Shown: positions 54,942 through 63,927 of the stretch, in pieces | How the letters are laid out: each line of letters starts with the position of its first letter | Position numbering within the stretch: position 1 is the stretch's first letter | Assembly (NCBI RefSeq): GCF_024508335.1 | Contig: NZ_CP101988.1 | Coordinates: 3,410,001-3,474,000, forward strand | Length of the DNA stretch: 64,000 nucleotides | Origin: Cellulomonas chengniuliangii | GTDB lineage: Bacteria; Actinomycetota; Actinomycetes; Actinomycetales; Cellulomonadaceae | Direction: 5' to 3' | Translations under genes and position numbers: made by a program | The notes under the pieces: generated by a model | Database searches by the model: none | What the model was told of the DNA's origin: nothing | Seen by the model: the letters and a program-made list of their open reading frames with translations, nothing else

Positions 54942-57900
54942 GCCATCTCCTCGTCAGCGGCGACCAGGCGGACCCTCGCCGGGTCGCCGCCTGCGCCGCT
55001 GGCGACCTCGTTCAGCCACTTCTCGAAGGCGTGGGCTGCCTCAGCGACCGTGATCGCGCGCGAGGCCGGGAACAGCGCGGTCCGCAAGTTGGCGCTGGAC
55101 ACCTGGACGAGCGCGAAGCGCTGCATGAGTTGCTCCGCCGCGGCGACGAGCTCGGAGGTGACCTCGCCCGGCGCGATCCTGTCATCGAGTAGGCGCTGCA
55201 CCTCAACCCGGGCTGCAGGGTCGAGCAGGCTCGCCTGCTCTGCGATCTCGGGCGTGCCGAGGGAGCTGCGCAAGGCCGCCATCCACTCCTCCCAGAGCTC
55301 GGCCGCCCGGTCAGTCACCTGCTTCAAGCGGGCATGCGCCGTTTCAGCGGTCGACGGGCGGGGCCGGTAGTTGCAGTGCGGGCAGGTGTACGCCGCGTCG
55401 AACACCTCCGGGCTGAACTGCTTGCAGGCCGTCAGGCCCACGAGCTTGGCGTCAAGGTCGCCGAACTGGCCGCTTGGCAGGAACGTCACCGCAGTCAGGA
55501 CCTGCAGGTCCCGCCACGTGCCGCTCGTGACGAGCTCTTGCTTCTGCGCCTCGCCCGCACCGGGGAGTCGCTCCGCCGTGTGCCGGTCGACGGCGAACGC
55601 TCGGTACTGCTGCTTAAGCTCCTCTGCACTGCGGCGCACATTCGCCGCCGCCTGCTTGTCCAATTTCGCCGCACGCAGCACCTCACGGAGGTGTCCACGT
55701 ACGGTCTCGGCGGTCTCTGCGTAAGGGTCCGCGGAGCCCAGCACGTTTCCGGCGTCCTCCAGGTAGCGCACCAGCGGGCTGAGCTGCTCGCTCACGCGGC
55801 GCAGCTCCTCGATTCGTGCGATCTCCTGCTTGCCTGCGGTGGCCGCGTCCAGCGCCGCGGTGTCCGAGGTAAGCCGCTTGAGCTTGCCGGCGCTGTTGCG
55901 GTTCCGGACGTCTCCCAGTAGCGCCAGGTAGCTCTCGACGCGGCCGAGCCGGCCGAGCGGGTCGTCGAAGAGCTCCTCACCCCACAGGCGCGGTGAGGAC
56001 TGCACGTACGTCTTGAGGTCGCTGGCGCTGCCGTGAGCCCCCTCGGCCTTGGTGACAAAGCTGGCGGCCGTCTCGCCGGTGATCTCGCCCTGCCCGAGAG
56101 CAGGCGGCAGCCCGAGCAGGGTGGCGACGCGCGAGAGCACCGCAGCGTCGGCGCCGGCGGGCGTGGTCACGAATGCCACCCGTTCGAGGTCGTTCTGGTT
56201 CATACGGGTGGGCACGTCGAGGTTGGCAGCGGTCACGCGCTGTCCGTTCGTGAAGCCGACCTCGGCTCGGCCCAGGTAGGTGAGCGCGGCAGCCACCACC
56301 ACAAGCCACAGCGGTTCCAGGTGCCATGACCCCCACGTCCGCACGCCAGGGTCCCGCTCAACGAGCAACTCGTCACCATTCACAGCCTGCCCACGAGCCG
56401 CGGCGAGCAAGCGCAGCAGTTCCGTCGCGAACGGGCCGGTATCAGTGACCTGCTCGTCGATATCCCGCAGCCCGAGCGCGTTCAGGACCGATCGCCCGAG
56501 GGCGGTGTCCTTGCCGCTGAGCTGGCCAAGCGCAGCCTGAGTCGCGTTCATCAGGTTGCTTGGGGTGATCTCGTCGCCGAAGGTGGGGTAACCGGGGTAG
56601 CGCGTCGCGAAGTGCGGCGTGAGGGCGTTCGACGCGATCGTGTCGAGCTGCTCTTTAAGGCTGCGACGGCTGCCCTGCACGCCTGCCAGCCACTGAGCAA
56701 TCGTCTTGCGCTCGCCCTGGTAGGTGACGTGCATGCTGTTGATCAGGTTGGCGCGGAGCCAGGTGACCATCTCGGTCAGGTGCTTCGCCGCTCGGGCTTC
56801 GAACGCCGCTCGGTGCTGGGTTGTGCTCTCCCGCACCTTTTCGAGCGACGCCGCATAGCGGCGCAGGGAGATGGTGAACGCCTCGGCGGGAGCGTCCAGC
56901 CGCAGGAAGACCTCATCGGAACGCATTGCGTCGTCGAACTTCGGCGGGTCGTAGGGCTGCAGGAAGTAGATGTAGAAGTCCCGGGGCGGCTGCGCCGTGG
57001 ACCGCTCATTCGGCGCGCCAAGGAACAGATAGCCGAGCCGGCGCACCTTCTTGGCAGCCCACGGCAACTCGTAACTGTAGATGCGGTATCCCGCGACGTA
57101 GGGATTCGCGGACACCTCGAGCAGGGTCTCCAGCGCCTTGTAGTAGGCGCCATCGAGGGCGTGCAGGTCCAGGGTCGCTGCCCGCTGGTTGACCTGCTCC
57201 TCGTAGTCGACGTCCTTCTTGATGTCGATGTACACCTGGCCGTTCACCTCGTTGACGGAGATGAACTGACCGGAGACAGCCTTGCTGATCTCGTCGACGA
57301 TGGTCTCGATCGAGTTGGCGATGAAGGCGGCGTCGAGCTCGGGCGTGCCAGGGGGCAGCAGGCACAGGTCGTCGCGCAGGTTGTCGTACGTGAGGCCGAG
57401 CGGCGCCTCGATGTCGTCCGTGGTCAGCCGATGTACGGCGAGGGCGTCGACAATGCGCAGCGCGGGTGCCACGTCGGCTTGAGCCTCCATGTTCCGTCTG
57501 ACGTGATCGCGCAGCACGCGTGTGCGTTGGAGCACGTCCCGGACCTCGGGGATCACCCGGTTGGCCGGATCGCCCTCGAGCTCAGCTCGGTAGGAGTCGA
57601 AGCAAATTACGCCGGGCTCGTCGGTGGGCACTTCTTGGTCCAGGCGCTGCCTGATCTGCTCGCTGAGGCTGGACAGCACGCGGCGCTTCTCGACGATCGT
57701 GAGGGCTTCGAAGGTGCGCAGGTACGCCGGGTGGATGGGGAACATGTCCACGAAGGCGTCGAGGTCACGTCCGATCGACTCGAACGCCGGCGCGAACTTG
57801 GTGAGGTGATCCCGGATCTGCGCACGCTGCTCGTTGTCCTTGCGGAGGATGCGCTGCTGCACCACGTACGCGACGTCCTCGCGGGCGATGCGGAACGACT

Positions 57901-58627
57901 GGAAGCGCTCGCGCACACGTCGCACGGCGTCCTGAGCCGCGGCGAAGCGGGGGTTGTCGAACAACGTCTCCTGCACGCCAGCGATGAGCCGGAAGCGCTC
58001 GCCCGGGATGAACTCCGCCATCTCACGCAGGAAGCCCAGGTCGAAGGCGATCTCCATGTCACGGCGGGTGCGCAGGTAGTCGAGTAGCTCGTCGATGACC
58101 AGGAACAGCCCATGCTCGGGGTACTTCTCCTCGAACGCGGCCATCATCTGCTGCAAGGGCTGCTTGTTGTTCGTGACCTTGTCCAGCGGCGGGAAAGTGT
58201 ACTCGACCCCAAGAGCAGCCAGGCCGGCCGTCAACTCGGTGGCGAGAATGTCTCGCAGGCTCATCTGGACCGCGCCGATCTCGACGCGGATGACCTTGAA
58301 CTTCCCGGCGATCGCCGCCGCCGCTTCGCCGGTAGCCGCGTCCGTCATCTCAGCGGCCAGATCAGCGTTCTCAGCGACGGCGGCGAGGCAGCTCATGAAG
58401 TGGGTCTTGCCGGTGCCGTAGGTGGCTACGAGCAGCACCCCCTTGTGGTCCCAGTCCGGGTTGTCGAAGCGCAGGTTCGGCAGGACCACACCGACGAGTT
58501 GCTCACGCATCTTCTCGGAGATGACGAAGGTGCGGACGTCCTCACGGGCTTGTTCCGCACTCACGCCAGCGCGAAGCTGCTTGACGCTCTCGACGGGCTC
58601 GAAGTGGACGAGGTCGCGATACAGCAT
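54938..58627 (-). CDS. brxC: BREX ATPase BrxC (DUF6079 type)
   Basis: 1229 aa. Large AAA-like ATPase with Walker A ATYGTGKTHF (Lys74) near the N-terminus and YPEHGLFLVIDELLDYL as Walker B. Long helical middle; a zinc-finger-like YTCPHCNYRP near residue 1080. BrxC is the core ATPase of all BREX types. ATG 58627 overlaps the brxF stop (TGATG); the preceding TTG is not needed. Confidence 0.93.
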   Translation of the reverse strand: MLYRDLVHFEPVESVKQLRAGVSAEQAREDVRTFVISEKMREQLVGVVLPNLRFDNPDWDHKGVLLVATYGTGKTHFMSCLAAVAENADLAAEMTDAATGEAAAAIAGKFKVIRVEIGAVQMSLRDILATELTAGLAALGVEYTFPPLDKVTNNKQPLQQMMAAFEEKYPEHGLFLVIDELLDYLRTRRDMEIAFDLGFLREMAEFIPGERFRLIAGVQETLFDNPRFAAAQDAVRRVRERFQSFRIAREDVAYVVQQRILRKDNEQRAQIRDHLTKFAPAFESIGRDLDAFVDMFPIHPAYLRTFEALTIVEKRRVLSSLSEQIRQRLDQEVPTDEPGVICFDSYRAELEGDPANRVIPEVRDVLQRTRVLRDHVRRNMEAQADVAPALRIVDALAVHRLTTDDIEAPLGLTYDNLRDDLCLLPPGTPELDAAFIANSIETIVDEISKAVSGQFISVNEVNGQVYIDIKKDVDYEEQVNQRAATLDLHALDGAYYKALETLLEVSANPYVAGYRIYSYELPWAAKKVRRLGYLFLGAPNERSTAQPPRDFYIYFLQPYDPPKFDDAMRSDEVFLRLDAPAEAFTISLRRYAASLEKVRESTTQHRAAFEARAAKHLTEMVTWLRANLINSMHVTYQGERKTIAQWLAGVQGSRRSLKEQLDTIASNALTPHFATRYPGYPTFGDEITPSNLMNATQAALGQLSGKDTALGRSVLNALGLRDIDEQVTDTGPFATELLRLLAAARGQAVNGDELLVERDPGVRTWGSWHLEPLWLVVVAAALTYLGRAEVGFTNGQRVTAANLDVPTRMNQNDLERVAFVTTPAGADAAVLSRVATLLGLPPALGQGEITGETAASFVTKAEGAHGSASDLKTYVQSSPRLWGEELFDDPLGRLGRVESYLALLGDVRNRNSAGKLKRLTSDTAALDAATAGKQEIARIEELRRVSEQLSPLVRYLEDAGNVLGSADPYAETAETVRGHLREVLRAAKLDKQAAANVRRSAEELKQQYRAFAVDRHTAERLPGAGEAQKQELVTSGTWRDLQVLTAVTFLPSGQFGDLDAKLVGLTACKQFSPEVFDAAYTCPHCNYRPRPSTAETAHARLKQVTDRAAELWEEWMAALRSSLGTPEIAEQASLLDPAARVEVQRLLDDRIAPGEVTSELVAAAEQLMQRFALVQVSSANLRTALFPASRAITVAEAAHAFEKWLNEVASGAGGDPARVRLVAADEEMA

Positions 58628-59094
58628 CAAGGGAGCCTTTCCAGGGTGAACGGGACGTCATCGGCGAAGACCGTCGGGCAGGTTCTGATCACGATGGCGC
58701 CGGGGACACTGTAGGCAGTGTGCCCGCCAGGTCGGACATCCGTCGGGTAGTGCAGTCCGGAGCGTGAAGCCGTACCTGGCCACACGACGGCCACAGGCGG
58801 AGCCGTCGTGGCCAACACCCTGAAGAGCCGGACCGGGTCGAGGTTCAGCACATCGTCGAACAAGACCTCGATCCCGTTGAGCACAGGGTGGCCGCTCAGC
58901 CGCTCGCGGACCGTCGTCTCAGCCGGCGGGGCGCTCAGTGCAGTCAGGTCCAGGCCCACGTGGAACGGCTTGGCGCCCCGAAGCTCAGCCAGAGTCTCGG
59001 CGACCTCTTCACGGCTGTCGCCTACGACGAAGGCCACGCGGCCCGGCGCTCGCTCGAGTTCACGCCACAGGTCGACGCCGGCCTGAGGCCACAT
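58627..59094 (-). CDS. brxF: BREX-3 protein BrxF
   Basis: 155 aa, first gene of the operon. VLFDDVLNLDPVRLFRVLAT followed by VAVVWPG matches the BrxF pattern ('iLFdpsL.lDPlrLL...vvaWpG'). Family members usually have a P-loop near the N-terminus, but here the segment is VAFVVGDSREEVAETL, with no GxxxxGK[ST]. The start at 59094 is set by GGAGGT about 9 nt upstream. Confidence 0.85.
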   Translation of the reverse strand: MWPQAGVDLWRELERAPGRVAFVVGDSREEVAETLAELRGAKPFHVGLDLTALSAPPAETTVRERLSGHPVLNGIEVLFDDVLNLDPVRLFRVLATTAPPVAVVWPGTASRSGLHYPTDVRPGGHTAYSVPGAIVIRTCPTVFADDVPFTLERLP

Positions 59095-59258
59095 CCGCAA
59101 GTCACCTCCCACCGAATTCTGGTCCACTGTGCTGATCGTCCGCCGCACCCAAACCGCGTCGAGCTGGAGGGACAAGCAATCCCTTCGTTTGCCTTGCGCG
59201 TTTTCGTGGCCAGGGCGCCAATCAGACTTCGGAAATCTCACACCACCCAGGCGTAGGT

Positions 59259-59461
59259 TCATCGTCGTCGTCGGTGCGCTCGAACCCCGATGGTGGACAC
59301 TCGGCAAGCAGTGGTCAGTGTAGCCGCGTGGTGGGCGTTCCCGTAGGTGAGGGGACTGAGGTAGCCGCAGGTCGAATGCCGGGGGCAGGTGTTGTAGCGG
59401 GTGATCCACGCGAACACGGCGCGGCGGGCGTGGGCGACGGCGTCCAAGGCTGGGGCACAAG
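59259..59461 (-). pseudogene. C-terminal fragment of a different IS3-type transposase
   Basis: Minus strand encodes ARRAVFAWITRYNT and HSTCGYLSPLTYGN, close to the standard IS3 OrfB ending 'FxWItRYNTrRRHStLGYlSPxxYE'. It is cut at 59462 by IS copy 2. It stands between brxF and that IS; together with 59095-59258 it fills the upstream region of the BREX operon, where no other gene is seen. Confidence 0.7.
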
Positions 59462-59476
59462 TGAACCGCCCCGGGT

Positions 59477-60400
59477 TCAGTGGAGGCTCGGTTCTCTGGT
59501 TTCCAGCGTCGTCGAGGCTGGGTTCTGACGGTAGTAGACGGTCTCGTGCTCGGCGGGTGGGATGTCGCCGAGCTCGGTGTGCAGGCGCCGGTTGTTGAAC
59601 CAGTCGACCCACTCCAGGGTCGCGATCTCGACGTCGTCCAAGGTCCGCCAAGGTCCGCGGCGGCGGATTAGCTCGGTCTTGAACAGCCCGATCGTGGACT
59701 CGGCCAGGGCGTTGTCGTAGGCGTCGCCGACGGTCCCGATCGAGGCCCGCATCCCGAGGGCTGCGAGCCGCTCGGTCAGCGCCAGGCTGACGTATTGGGC
59801 GCCCGCGTCCGTCTGGTGGATCAGGCCGGCCAGGTCGGTGACGCCGGCGCGGCCGCGGGACCACACGGCCATCTCCAGGGTGTCGGTGACCAGGTCGGCG
59901 CGCATCGTGGTGTCGGCCTTCCAGCCCACGATCATCCTGGAGAACACGTCGATGATGAACGCGACGTAGGTGAACCCGGCCCACGTCCGCACGTAGGTGA
60001 AGTCAGCGACCCACAGCTGGTTCGGGACCCTCGCGGTGAACGCGCGGTTGACCAGGTCACCCGCGCGGCACCCGTCTTTGCCTGGGATCGTGGTCCGCTT
60101 CACGCGGCCGCGGACGGCTCCGTGCAGGTCAGCGGCCCGCATCAGCCGCCCGACCCGGCAGCGCCCGACCGGGTGGCCGAGGCGGTGCAGGTGCTTCCAC
60201 ATCTTCCGGGCCCCGTAGACCCCGTAGTTCGCCGCATGCTCGACGGTGAGGACGCGGGTCAGCTCTGCGTCCCCGACTGACCGCGCCGCGGGCGGGCGCG
60301 ACCTGGCCGCGTAGTAGGTGCTCGGGGCGACCTGCAGCTCCCTGCAGATCGGCTCGACCCCGAACCGGGACTTGTGGCCGTCGATGTACTGCACGATCAC
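59477..60400 (-). CDS. IS3-family transposase OrfB, copy 2
   Basis: 307 aa, identical in sequence to OrfB of copy 1, with the same DDE residues. It probably depends on OrfA from copy 1, because its own orfA is frameshifted. Confidence 0.93.
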   Translation of the reverse strand: MIVQYIDGHKSRFGVEPICRELQVAPSTYYAARSRPPAARSVGDAELTRVLTVEHAANYGVYGARKMWKHLHRLGHPVGRCRVGRLMRAADLHGAVRGRVKRTTIPGKDGCRAGDLVNRAFTARVPNQLWVADFTYVRTWAGFTYVAFIIDVFSRMIVGWKADTTMRADLVTDTLEMAVWSRGRAGVTDLAGLIHQTDAGAQYVSLALTERLAALGMRASIGTVGDAYDNALAESTIGLFKTELIRRRGPWRTLDDVEIATLEWVDWFNNRRLHTELGDIPPAEHETVYYRQNPASTTLETREPSLH

Positions 60401-60713
60401 CGTTGTGGGCGGTCGAGCTCCGCCGCGAAGAAAGCCGACGCCGACCGCAAGATCGCGTTGGATCGGCGAAGCTCACGGTTCTCCCGCTCGAGCTCGGCGA
60501 GGCGCTGCGCGTCCGACGTGCTCGTCCCGGGTCGGTCGCCGGCGTCGACCTCGGCCTGGGTGACCCAGTTCCACAACGTCTCGGGGTTGATCCCGAGCGG
60601 TCACCGATCCGGCGCAGCGCTCCGACCCGCGTTGCGGGATCACGCCGCGCGTCGACCGCCATCCTGATCGCTCGCTCCCGAAGCTCCTCGGGGTACTTCC
60701 TCGGTGCTGCCAT
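60397..60713 (-). pseudogene. IS3-family orfA, copy 2, frameshifted
   Basis: A single T is missing next to 60598 compared with copy 1 (GAGCGG instead of GAGCTGG). The frame is lost after VGALRRIGD, inside the helix-turn-helix, so no functional OrfA is made. Confidence 0.88.
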
Positions 60714-60851
60714 GGCTCTCATCCTCCGTGGGTTGAGAGCCTCCATGGAAACCGGGGCGGTCGGCAGTACTGCGACGCCACCCTGTGCCGCTGCAACGAA
60801 CGACAACGCCCACCCCCAACAGTCGCTCGAGGCAGCACGACTCGTCAGTTG

Positions 60852-60869
60852 ATACAGCCGTCGCTGTAT
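60852..60869. promoter_or_regulatory. CmtR operator, copy 2
   Basis: ATACAGC-CGTC-GCTGTAT, a perfect 7-4-7 palindrome with the same length and axis as the copy 1 operator, 9 nt upstream of cmtR. Confidence 0.8.
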
Positions 60870-60878
60870 GGTCAGCGC

Positions 60879-61232
60879 ATGCTGACCATTGCCTCGCGCC
60901 TCGACGTGATGAACCGGTTGGGCCGCGCCATGGCCGATCCGACCCGCTCGCGGATCCTGATGAGCCTGCTGGAGGGCCCGAACTACCCGGCCGTCCTGGC
61001 GCGCGAGCTCGACCTGACCAGGTCGAACGTCTCCAACCACCTGACCTGCCTGCGTGACTGCGGCATCGTCGTCGGCGTGCCCGAAGGCCGCCAGACCCGG
61101 TACGAGATCAGCGAGCCTCGACTGGCCACCTCGTTGACCCTGCTGCTCGACGTGACACTCGCGGTCGACGAAGGCGCACAGTGCGTTGACGCCGCCTGCC
61201 CAACGGGATGCGACGGGGGGTGCGTCCGATGA
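60879..61232 (+). CDS. cmtR: CmtR-type Cd(II)/Pb(II)-sensing repressor (copy 2)
   Basis: 117 aa from an ATG. All three ligands are kept: Cys57, Cys61 and Cys102. Differs from copy 1 in Arg42 (Cys in copy 1), EPRLATS near residue 80 and a Gly/Cys-rich tail. Its TGA overlaps the exporter ATG (ATGA). Confidence 0.92.
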   Translation: MLTIASRLDVMNRLGRAMADPTRSRILMSLLEGPNYPAVLARELDLTRSNVSNHLTCLRDCGIVVGVPEGRQTRYEISEPRLATSLTLLLDVTLAVDEGAQCVDAACPTGCDGGCVR

Positions 61233-61894
61233 GCGAGGCCCTCACCGCCGCGCGCCGTGCCACGCTGCACCGGCGCGTGCGGGGCATCGTCGCGTTCACG
61301 ATCACCTACAACGTCATCGAGGCCGTCGTGGCGATCACGGCGGGCTCGCTGGCGTCCTCGGCGGCGCTCATCGGGTTCGGGCTGGACTCGGTGATCGAGG
61401 TCGCCTCCGCCGCAGCGGTGGCCTGGCAGTTCACCCGGGCCGATCCCGAGAAGTGGGAGAAGGCCACGGTCAAGGCGATCGCGATCGCGTTCTTCGCCCT
61501 GGCCGCCTACGTGAGCATCGACGCCGTGCTGAACCTGGCCGGCGTGGGCGGGGTCGACCACAGCCCGCTCGGCATCGGCATCGCCACCGCGAGCCTGCTG
61601 ATCATGCCGGCGCTGGCCTGGTTCGAGATCCGCACCGGCCGCGAGCTGGGGTCGCGCTCCGTGCAGGCCGATGCGAAGCAGCTCCTGTTGTGCTGCTACC
61701 TGTCCGGCGCGGTGCTGGTGGGGCTCCTGGCGAACACGCTGTTCGGGTGGGGCTGGGCCGACTCGATCGCTGCGCTCGTCGTCGCCGTCCTCGCCGTGCG
61801 CGAGGGTCTGGAAGCGTGGGGCGGCGAGCTCGAGTCGCCGTTCGAGGTGCTCGAGGACCTCGACGAGGATGACGACAGCGCCGAACGGGTCTAG
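61229..61894 (+). CDS. Cation transporter, short CDF type (copy 2)
   Basis: 221 aa, near-identical to copy 1 with the same metal-site helices (FGLDSVIEVASA, VQADAKQLL). The ATG at 61229 is chosen over 61208 because it matches the copy 1 start and overlaps the cmtR stop. Confidence 0.9.
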   Translation: MSEALTAARRATLHRRVRGIVAFTITYNVIEAVVAITAGSLASSAALIGFGLDSVIEVASAAAVAWQFTRADPEKWEKATVKAIAIAFFALAAYVSIDAVLNLAGVGGVDHSPLGIGIATASLLIMPALAWFEIRTGRELGSRSVQADAKQLLLCCYLSGAVLVGLLANTLFGWGWADSIAALVVAVLAVREGLEAWGGELESPFEVLEDLDEDDDSAERV

Positions 61895-61942
61895 CGGCGC
61901 CGTCGCCGCGGCGGGTCCAGACCCCCAGCTGATTTCGGTCAC

Positions 61943-61999
61943 GCCGGCTGCGCCCTGATATGCAGCGGGCGCCCTTGACAGCGTTTGGGCGGAGCACGA
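61943..61999 (+). repeat. Short direct repeat, copy 1
   Basis: GCCGGCTGCGCC ... GGGCGGAGCACGA, about 57 bp. Repeated in the same orientation at 63928-63981. The surrounding 61895-62070 has no convincing gene. Confidence 0.6.
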
Positions 62000-62070
62000 A
62001 GCCGGCCGCATGGCGCCCTACGTCACGATCGACCAGGCCCGGCTGATCGATCCAGGCGGGGCGGTGTCGA

Positions 62071-63066
62071 TCAAGGACTCTGCGGCTTGGTCGCAGTGTC
62101 GGCGACGGCGCCGCGCGCCGCGCTGACCCGGAGGCGGTCGGACAGGGCGAGGACCTCGTCGCGCAGGGCGTCCGGGGTGATCACCTCGAAGTCCCAGCCG
62201 AGCCCGGCCAGCATGCGGGCCATGCCGTCGAGGTGCTCGGCGCGCGTCTCGAGGAGCACGCCGTCAACGTGCTCGCTCAGCCGTCCCACGCTCCGGGGCA
62301 GTCGCTCGCCCGCGTCCGCGAGGGTGGTCCGCAGCACGACGGAGACCTCGTGCGACCACTTGACCGCCGCGATGCCTGACACGACCTGCGTCCTGGCGTC
62401 GAAGTCATCGGGCACGACGTAGGAGCCGTCGTCCTGCCTGACCGAGGCGATGCGGTCCAAGCGGAAGGTCCGCACGTCATCACGGCCGTGGTCGTGTCCG
62501 GTGACGTACCACCGGCCGGAGTGGAAGACCAAGCCGTAGACGTCGAGCTCGCGCTGCGACTCCTGCCCGTCCCAGGCGGTGTACGCGATCACGACGGTGC
62601 GCCGCGCTTGCGCGGCCGAGGCGAGGCCAAGCAGCGTGTCGGCGCCGGCGGGAGCGGTGGCGCTCACCGGGGTGGTGAACTGGGCGGTCGACAGCAGGCT
62701 GTCGAGCCGCTGGCCCAGGGCCCGCGGCAGCACACGCGACACCTTGGCCAGCGCGCTCGCCGTCGCCGCGTGGCCGGTGGTGGCGAGCCCCGCGCGCTCC
62801 GCGGCCCTGAGGCCCAGGACGACGGCGATGGCCTCGTCGTCGGTGAGCATCAGCGGCGGCAGCTTGTAGCCCGGCGAGAGCCGGTAGCCGCCGTACCTGC
62901 CCCGCTGCGCCTGGACGGGGATGCCGAGGTCGGCGAGGTGCTCGGCGTAGCGCCGGACCGTGCGCTCGTCGACCCCGAGCCGGGCAGCGAGGTCGCCGAC
63001 GGTGCGCTGCCCGCCCGTCTGGAGCAGCTCCAGCATGGCGAGCACGCGAGCGGTGGGGCGGGTCAT
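62071..63066 (-). CDS. WYL-domain transcriptional regulator (HTH_11 + WYL)
   Basis: 331 aa. The N-terminal helix-turn-helix is QTGGQRTVGDLAARLGVDERTVRRYAEHLA, followed by the GYGGYRL-like QRGRYGGYRLSPGYKLPPLML typical of YafY/DeoR-type regulators. The WYL domain is HSGRWYVTGHDHGRDDVRTFRLDRI. It is divergent from an alpha/beta hydrolase across 90 nt, so it probably controls that gene. GAGGAGGG precedes the ATG. Confidence 0.92.
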   Translation of the reverse strand: MTRPTARVLAMLELLQTGGQRTVGDLAARLGVDERTVRRYAEHLADLGIPVQAQRGRYGGYRLSPGYKLPPLMLTDDEAIAVVLGLRAAERAGLATTGHAATASALAKVSRVLPRALGQRLDSLLSTAQFTTPVSATAPAGADTLLGLASAAQARRTVVIAYTAWDGQESQRELDVYGLVFHSGRWYVTGHDHGRDDVRTFRLDRIASVRQDDGSYVVPDDFDARTQVVSGIAAVKWSHEVSVVLRTTLADAGERLPRSVGRLSEHVDGVLLETRAEHLDGMARMLAGLGWDFEVITPDALRDEVLALSDRLRVSAARGAVADTATKPQSP

Positions 63067-63143
63067 GGCCCTCCTCGGCGCCGCTAGGAAAGAACTGTGA
63101 GGCAGGCTCTGCATACCGGGCGGAATCTGTCCACAATCCACCC

Positions 63144-63149
63144 TAGCGT
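63144..63149 (+). promoter_or_regulatory. Putative -10 box (TAGCGT), leaderless mRNA
   Basis: TAGCGT lies 7 nt before the hydrolase ATG, in the shared intergenic region with the WYL gene. Confidence 0.5.
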
Positions 63150-63156
63150 TGCCGCC

Positions 63157-63897
63157 ATGAGCACCGTCACCTACGTCCTCGTCCCCGGCTTCTGGCTCGG
63201 CGCCTCGGTCTGGCGCCCCGTCGCGGACTCGCTGAGGGAGCGCGGCCACGTCGTGCACGCCGTCGAACTCTCAGGAATGGGCGAGCGCGCCGACCTCGCC
63301 TCGCCCGAGACCGACCTGACGACCCACATCGACGACGTCGTGCGCCTGCTCGAGCAGCACGACCTGCGCGACGTCGTGCTCGTCGGCCACAGCTATGGCG
63401 CCCTCGTGACCACCGGTGCGGCGGACCGCGTGCCTGAGCGCGTGGCACGCTTGGTGTACATCGACTCAGGGCCTCTGCCGGAGGGCATGGCTCAGGCCGA
63501 TTTCGAGGGACCCGACGCGCGCGCGGCGAACCAGGAGCTGGTCACGACGCACGGCCAGGGCTGGAAGCTCCCGCCGCCGCCCTGGGCCGCACTCGCCGCT
63601 GAGGCGCCCGAGGTCGACGACGCCGCTGTGGCCGCGCTGGTCGACGGCTCGCAGCCGCAGCCCTGGCGTACCGCCACCCAGCCGGTCGCGCTCACGGGCG
63701 CCTGGGAGCGGCTGCCACGGACGGGCGTGCTGTGCAGCTTCAGCCTTGAGCAACTGCAGCAGATGGCGCCACACGCGCCCGTGTTCGCGCACATGGTCGA
63801 CGGCGACTGGACCTACGTGGAGCTTCCGACGTGGCACTGGCCGATGGTGAGCCGACCGGCAGAACTCGCCAAGGTGCTGGACTCGGTCAGCCGCTAG
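63157..63897 (+). CDS. Alpha/beta hydrolase
   Basis: 246 aa. Nucleophile elbow GHSYG in VVLVGHSYGALVTTGAAD near residue 75, an N-terminal VLVPGFWLGASVWRPVADSL oxyanion region, and a C-terminal His in LPTWHWPMVSRPAELA. This looks like the salicylate-esterase-like Abhydrolase_6 group. Substrate unknown. Divergent from the WYL regulator. Confidence 0.88.
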   Translation: MSTVTYVLVPGFWLGASVWRPVADSLRERGHVVHAVELSGMGERADLASPETDLTTHIDDVVRLLEQHDLRDVVLVGHSYGALVTTGAADRVPERVARLVYIDSGPLPEGMAQADFEGPDARAANQELVTTHGQGWKLPPPPWAALAAEAPEVDDAAVAALVDGSQPQPWRTATQPVALTGAWERLPRTGVLCSFSLEQLQQMAPHAPVFAHMVDGDWTYVELPTWHWPMVSRPAELAKVLDSVSR

Positions 63898-63902
63898 ACG
63901 CT

Positions 63903-63925
63903 GGCGTCCGACGCGCGCTGACGCC
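63903..63925 (+). terminator. Hairpin after hydrolase gene
   Basis: GGCGTC (63903-63908) pairs with GACGCC (63920-63925) over 11 nt, just after the stop. Confidence 0.4.
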
Positions 63926-63927
63926 GA

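Larger units (their letters stand above)
59462..60761 (-). mobile_element. IS3-family insertion sequence, copy 2 (orfA broken)
   Basis: Near-identical to copy 1 (45241-46544). The left repeat TGAACCGCCCCGG is intact; the right end stops at CCGGGGCGGT, lacking the last three bases. orfB is intact and orfA has a 1-nt deletion. Confidence 0.9.
60852..61894. repeat. Inverted duplication, copy 2 (cmtR-CDF module)
   Basis: Second copy of the 42345-43390 module, in opposite orientation. It begins 90 bp beyond IS copy 2. Confidence 0.8.

Noticed and set aside
45241-60761. Composite transposon formed by the two IS3 copies around BREX
   Set aside because: The copies are in the same orientation and could form one, but the right end of copy 2 is eroded and no target duplication is visible, so mobility as a unit is not supported.
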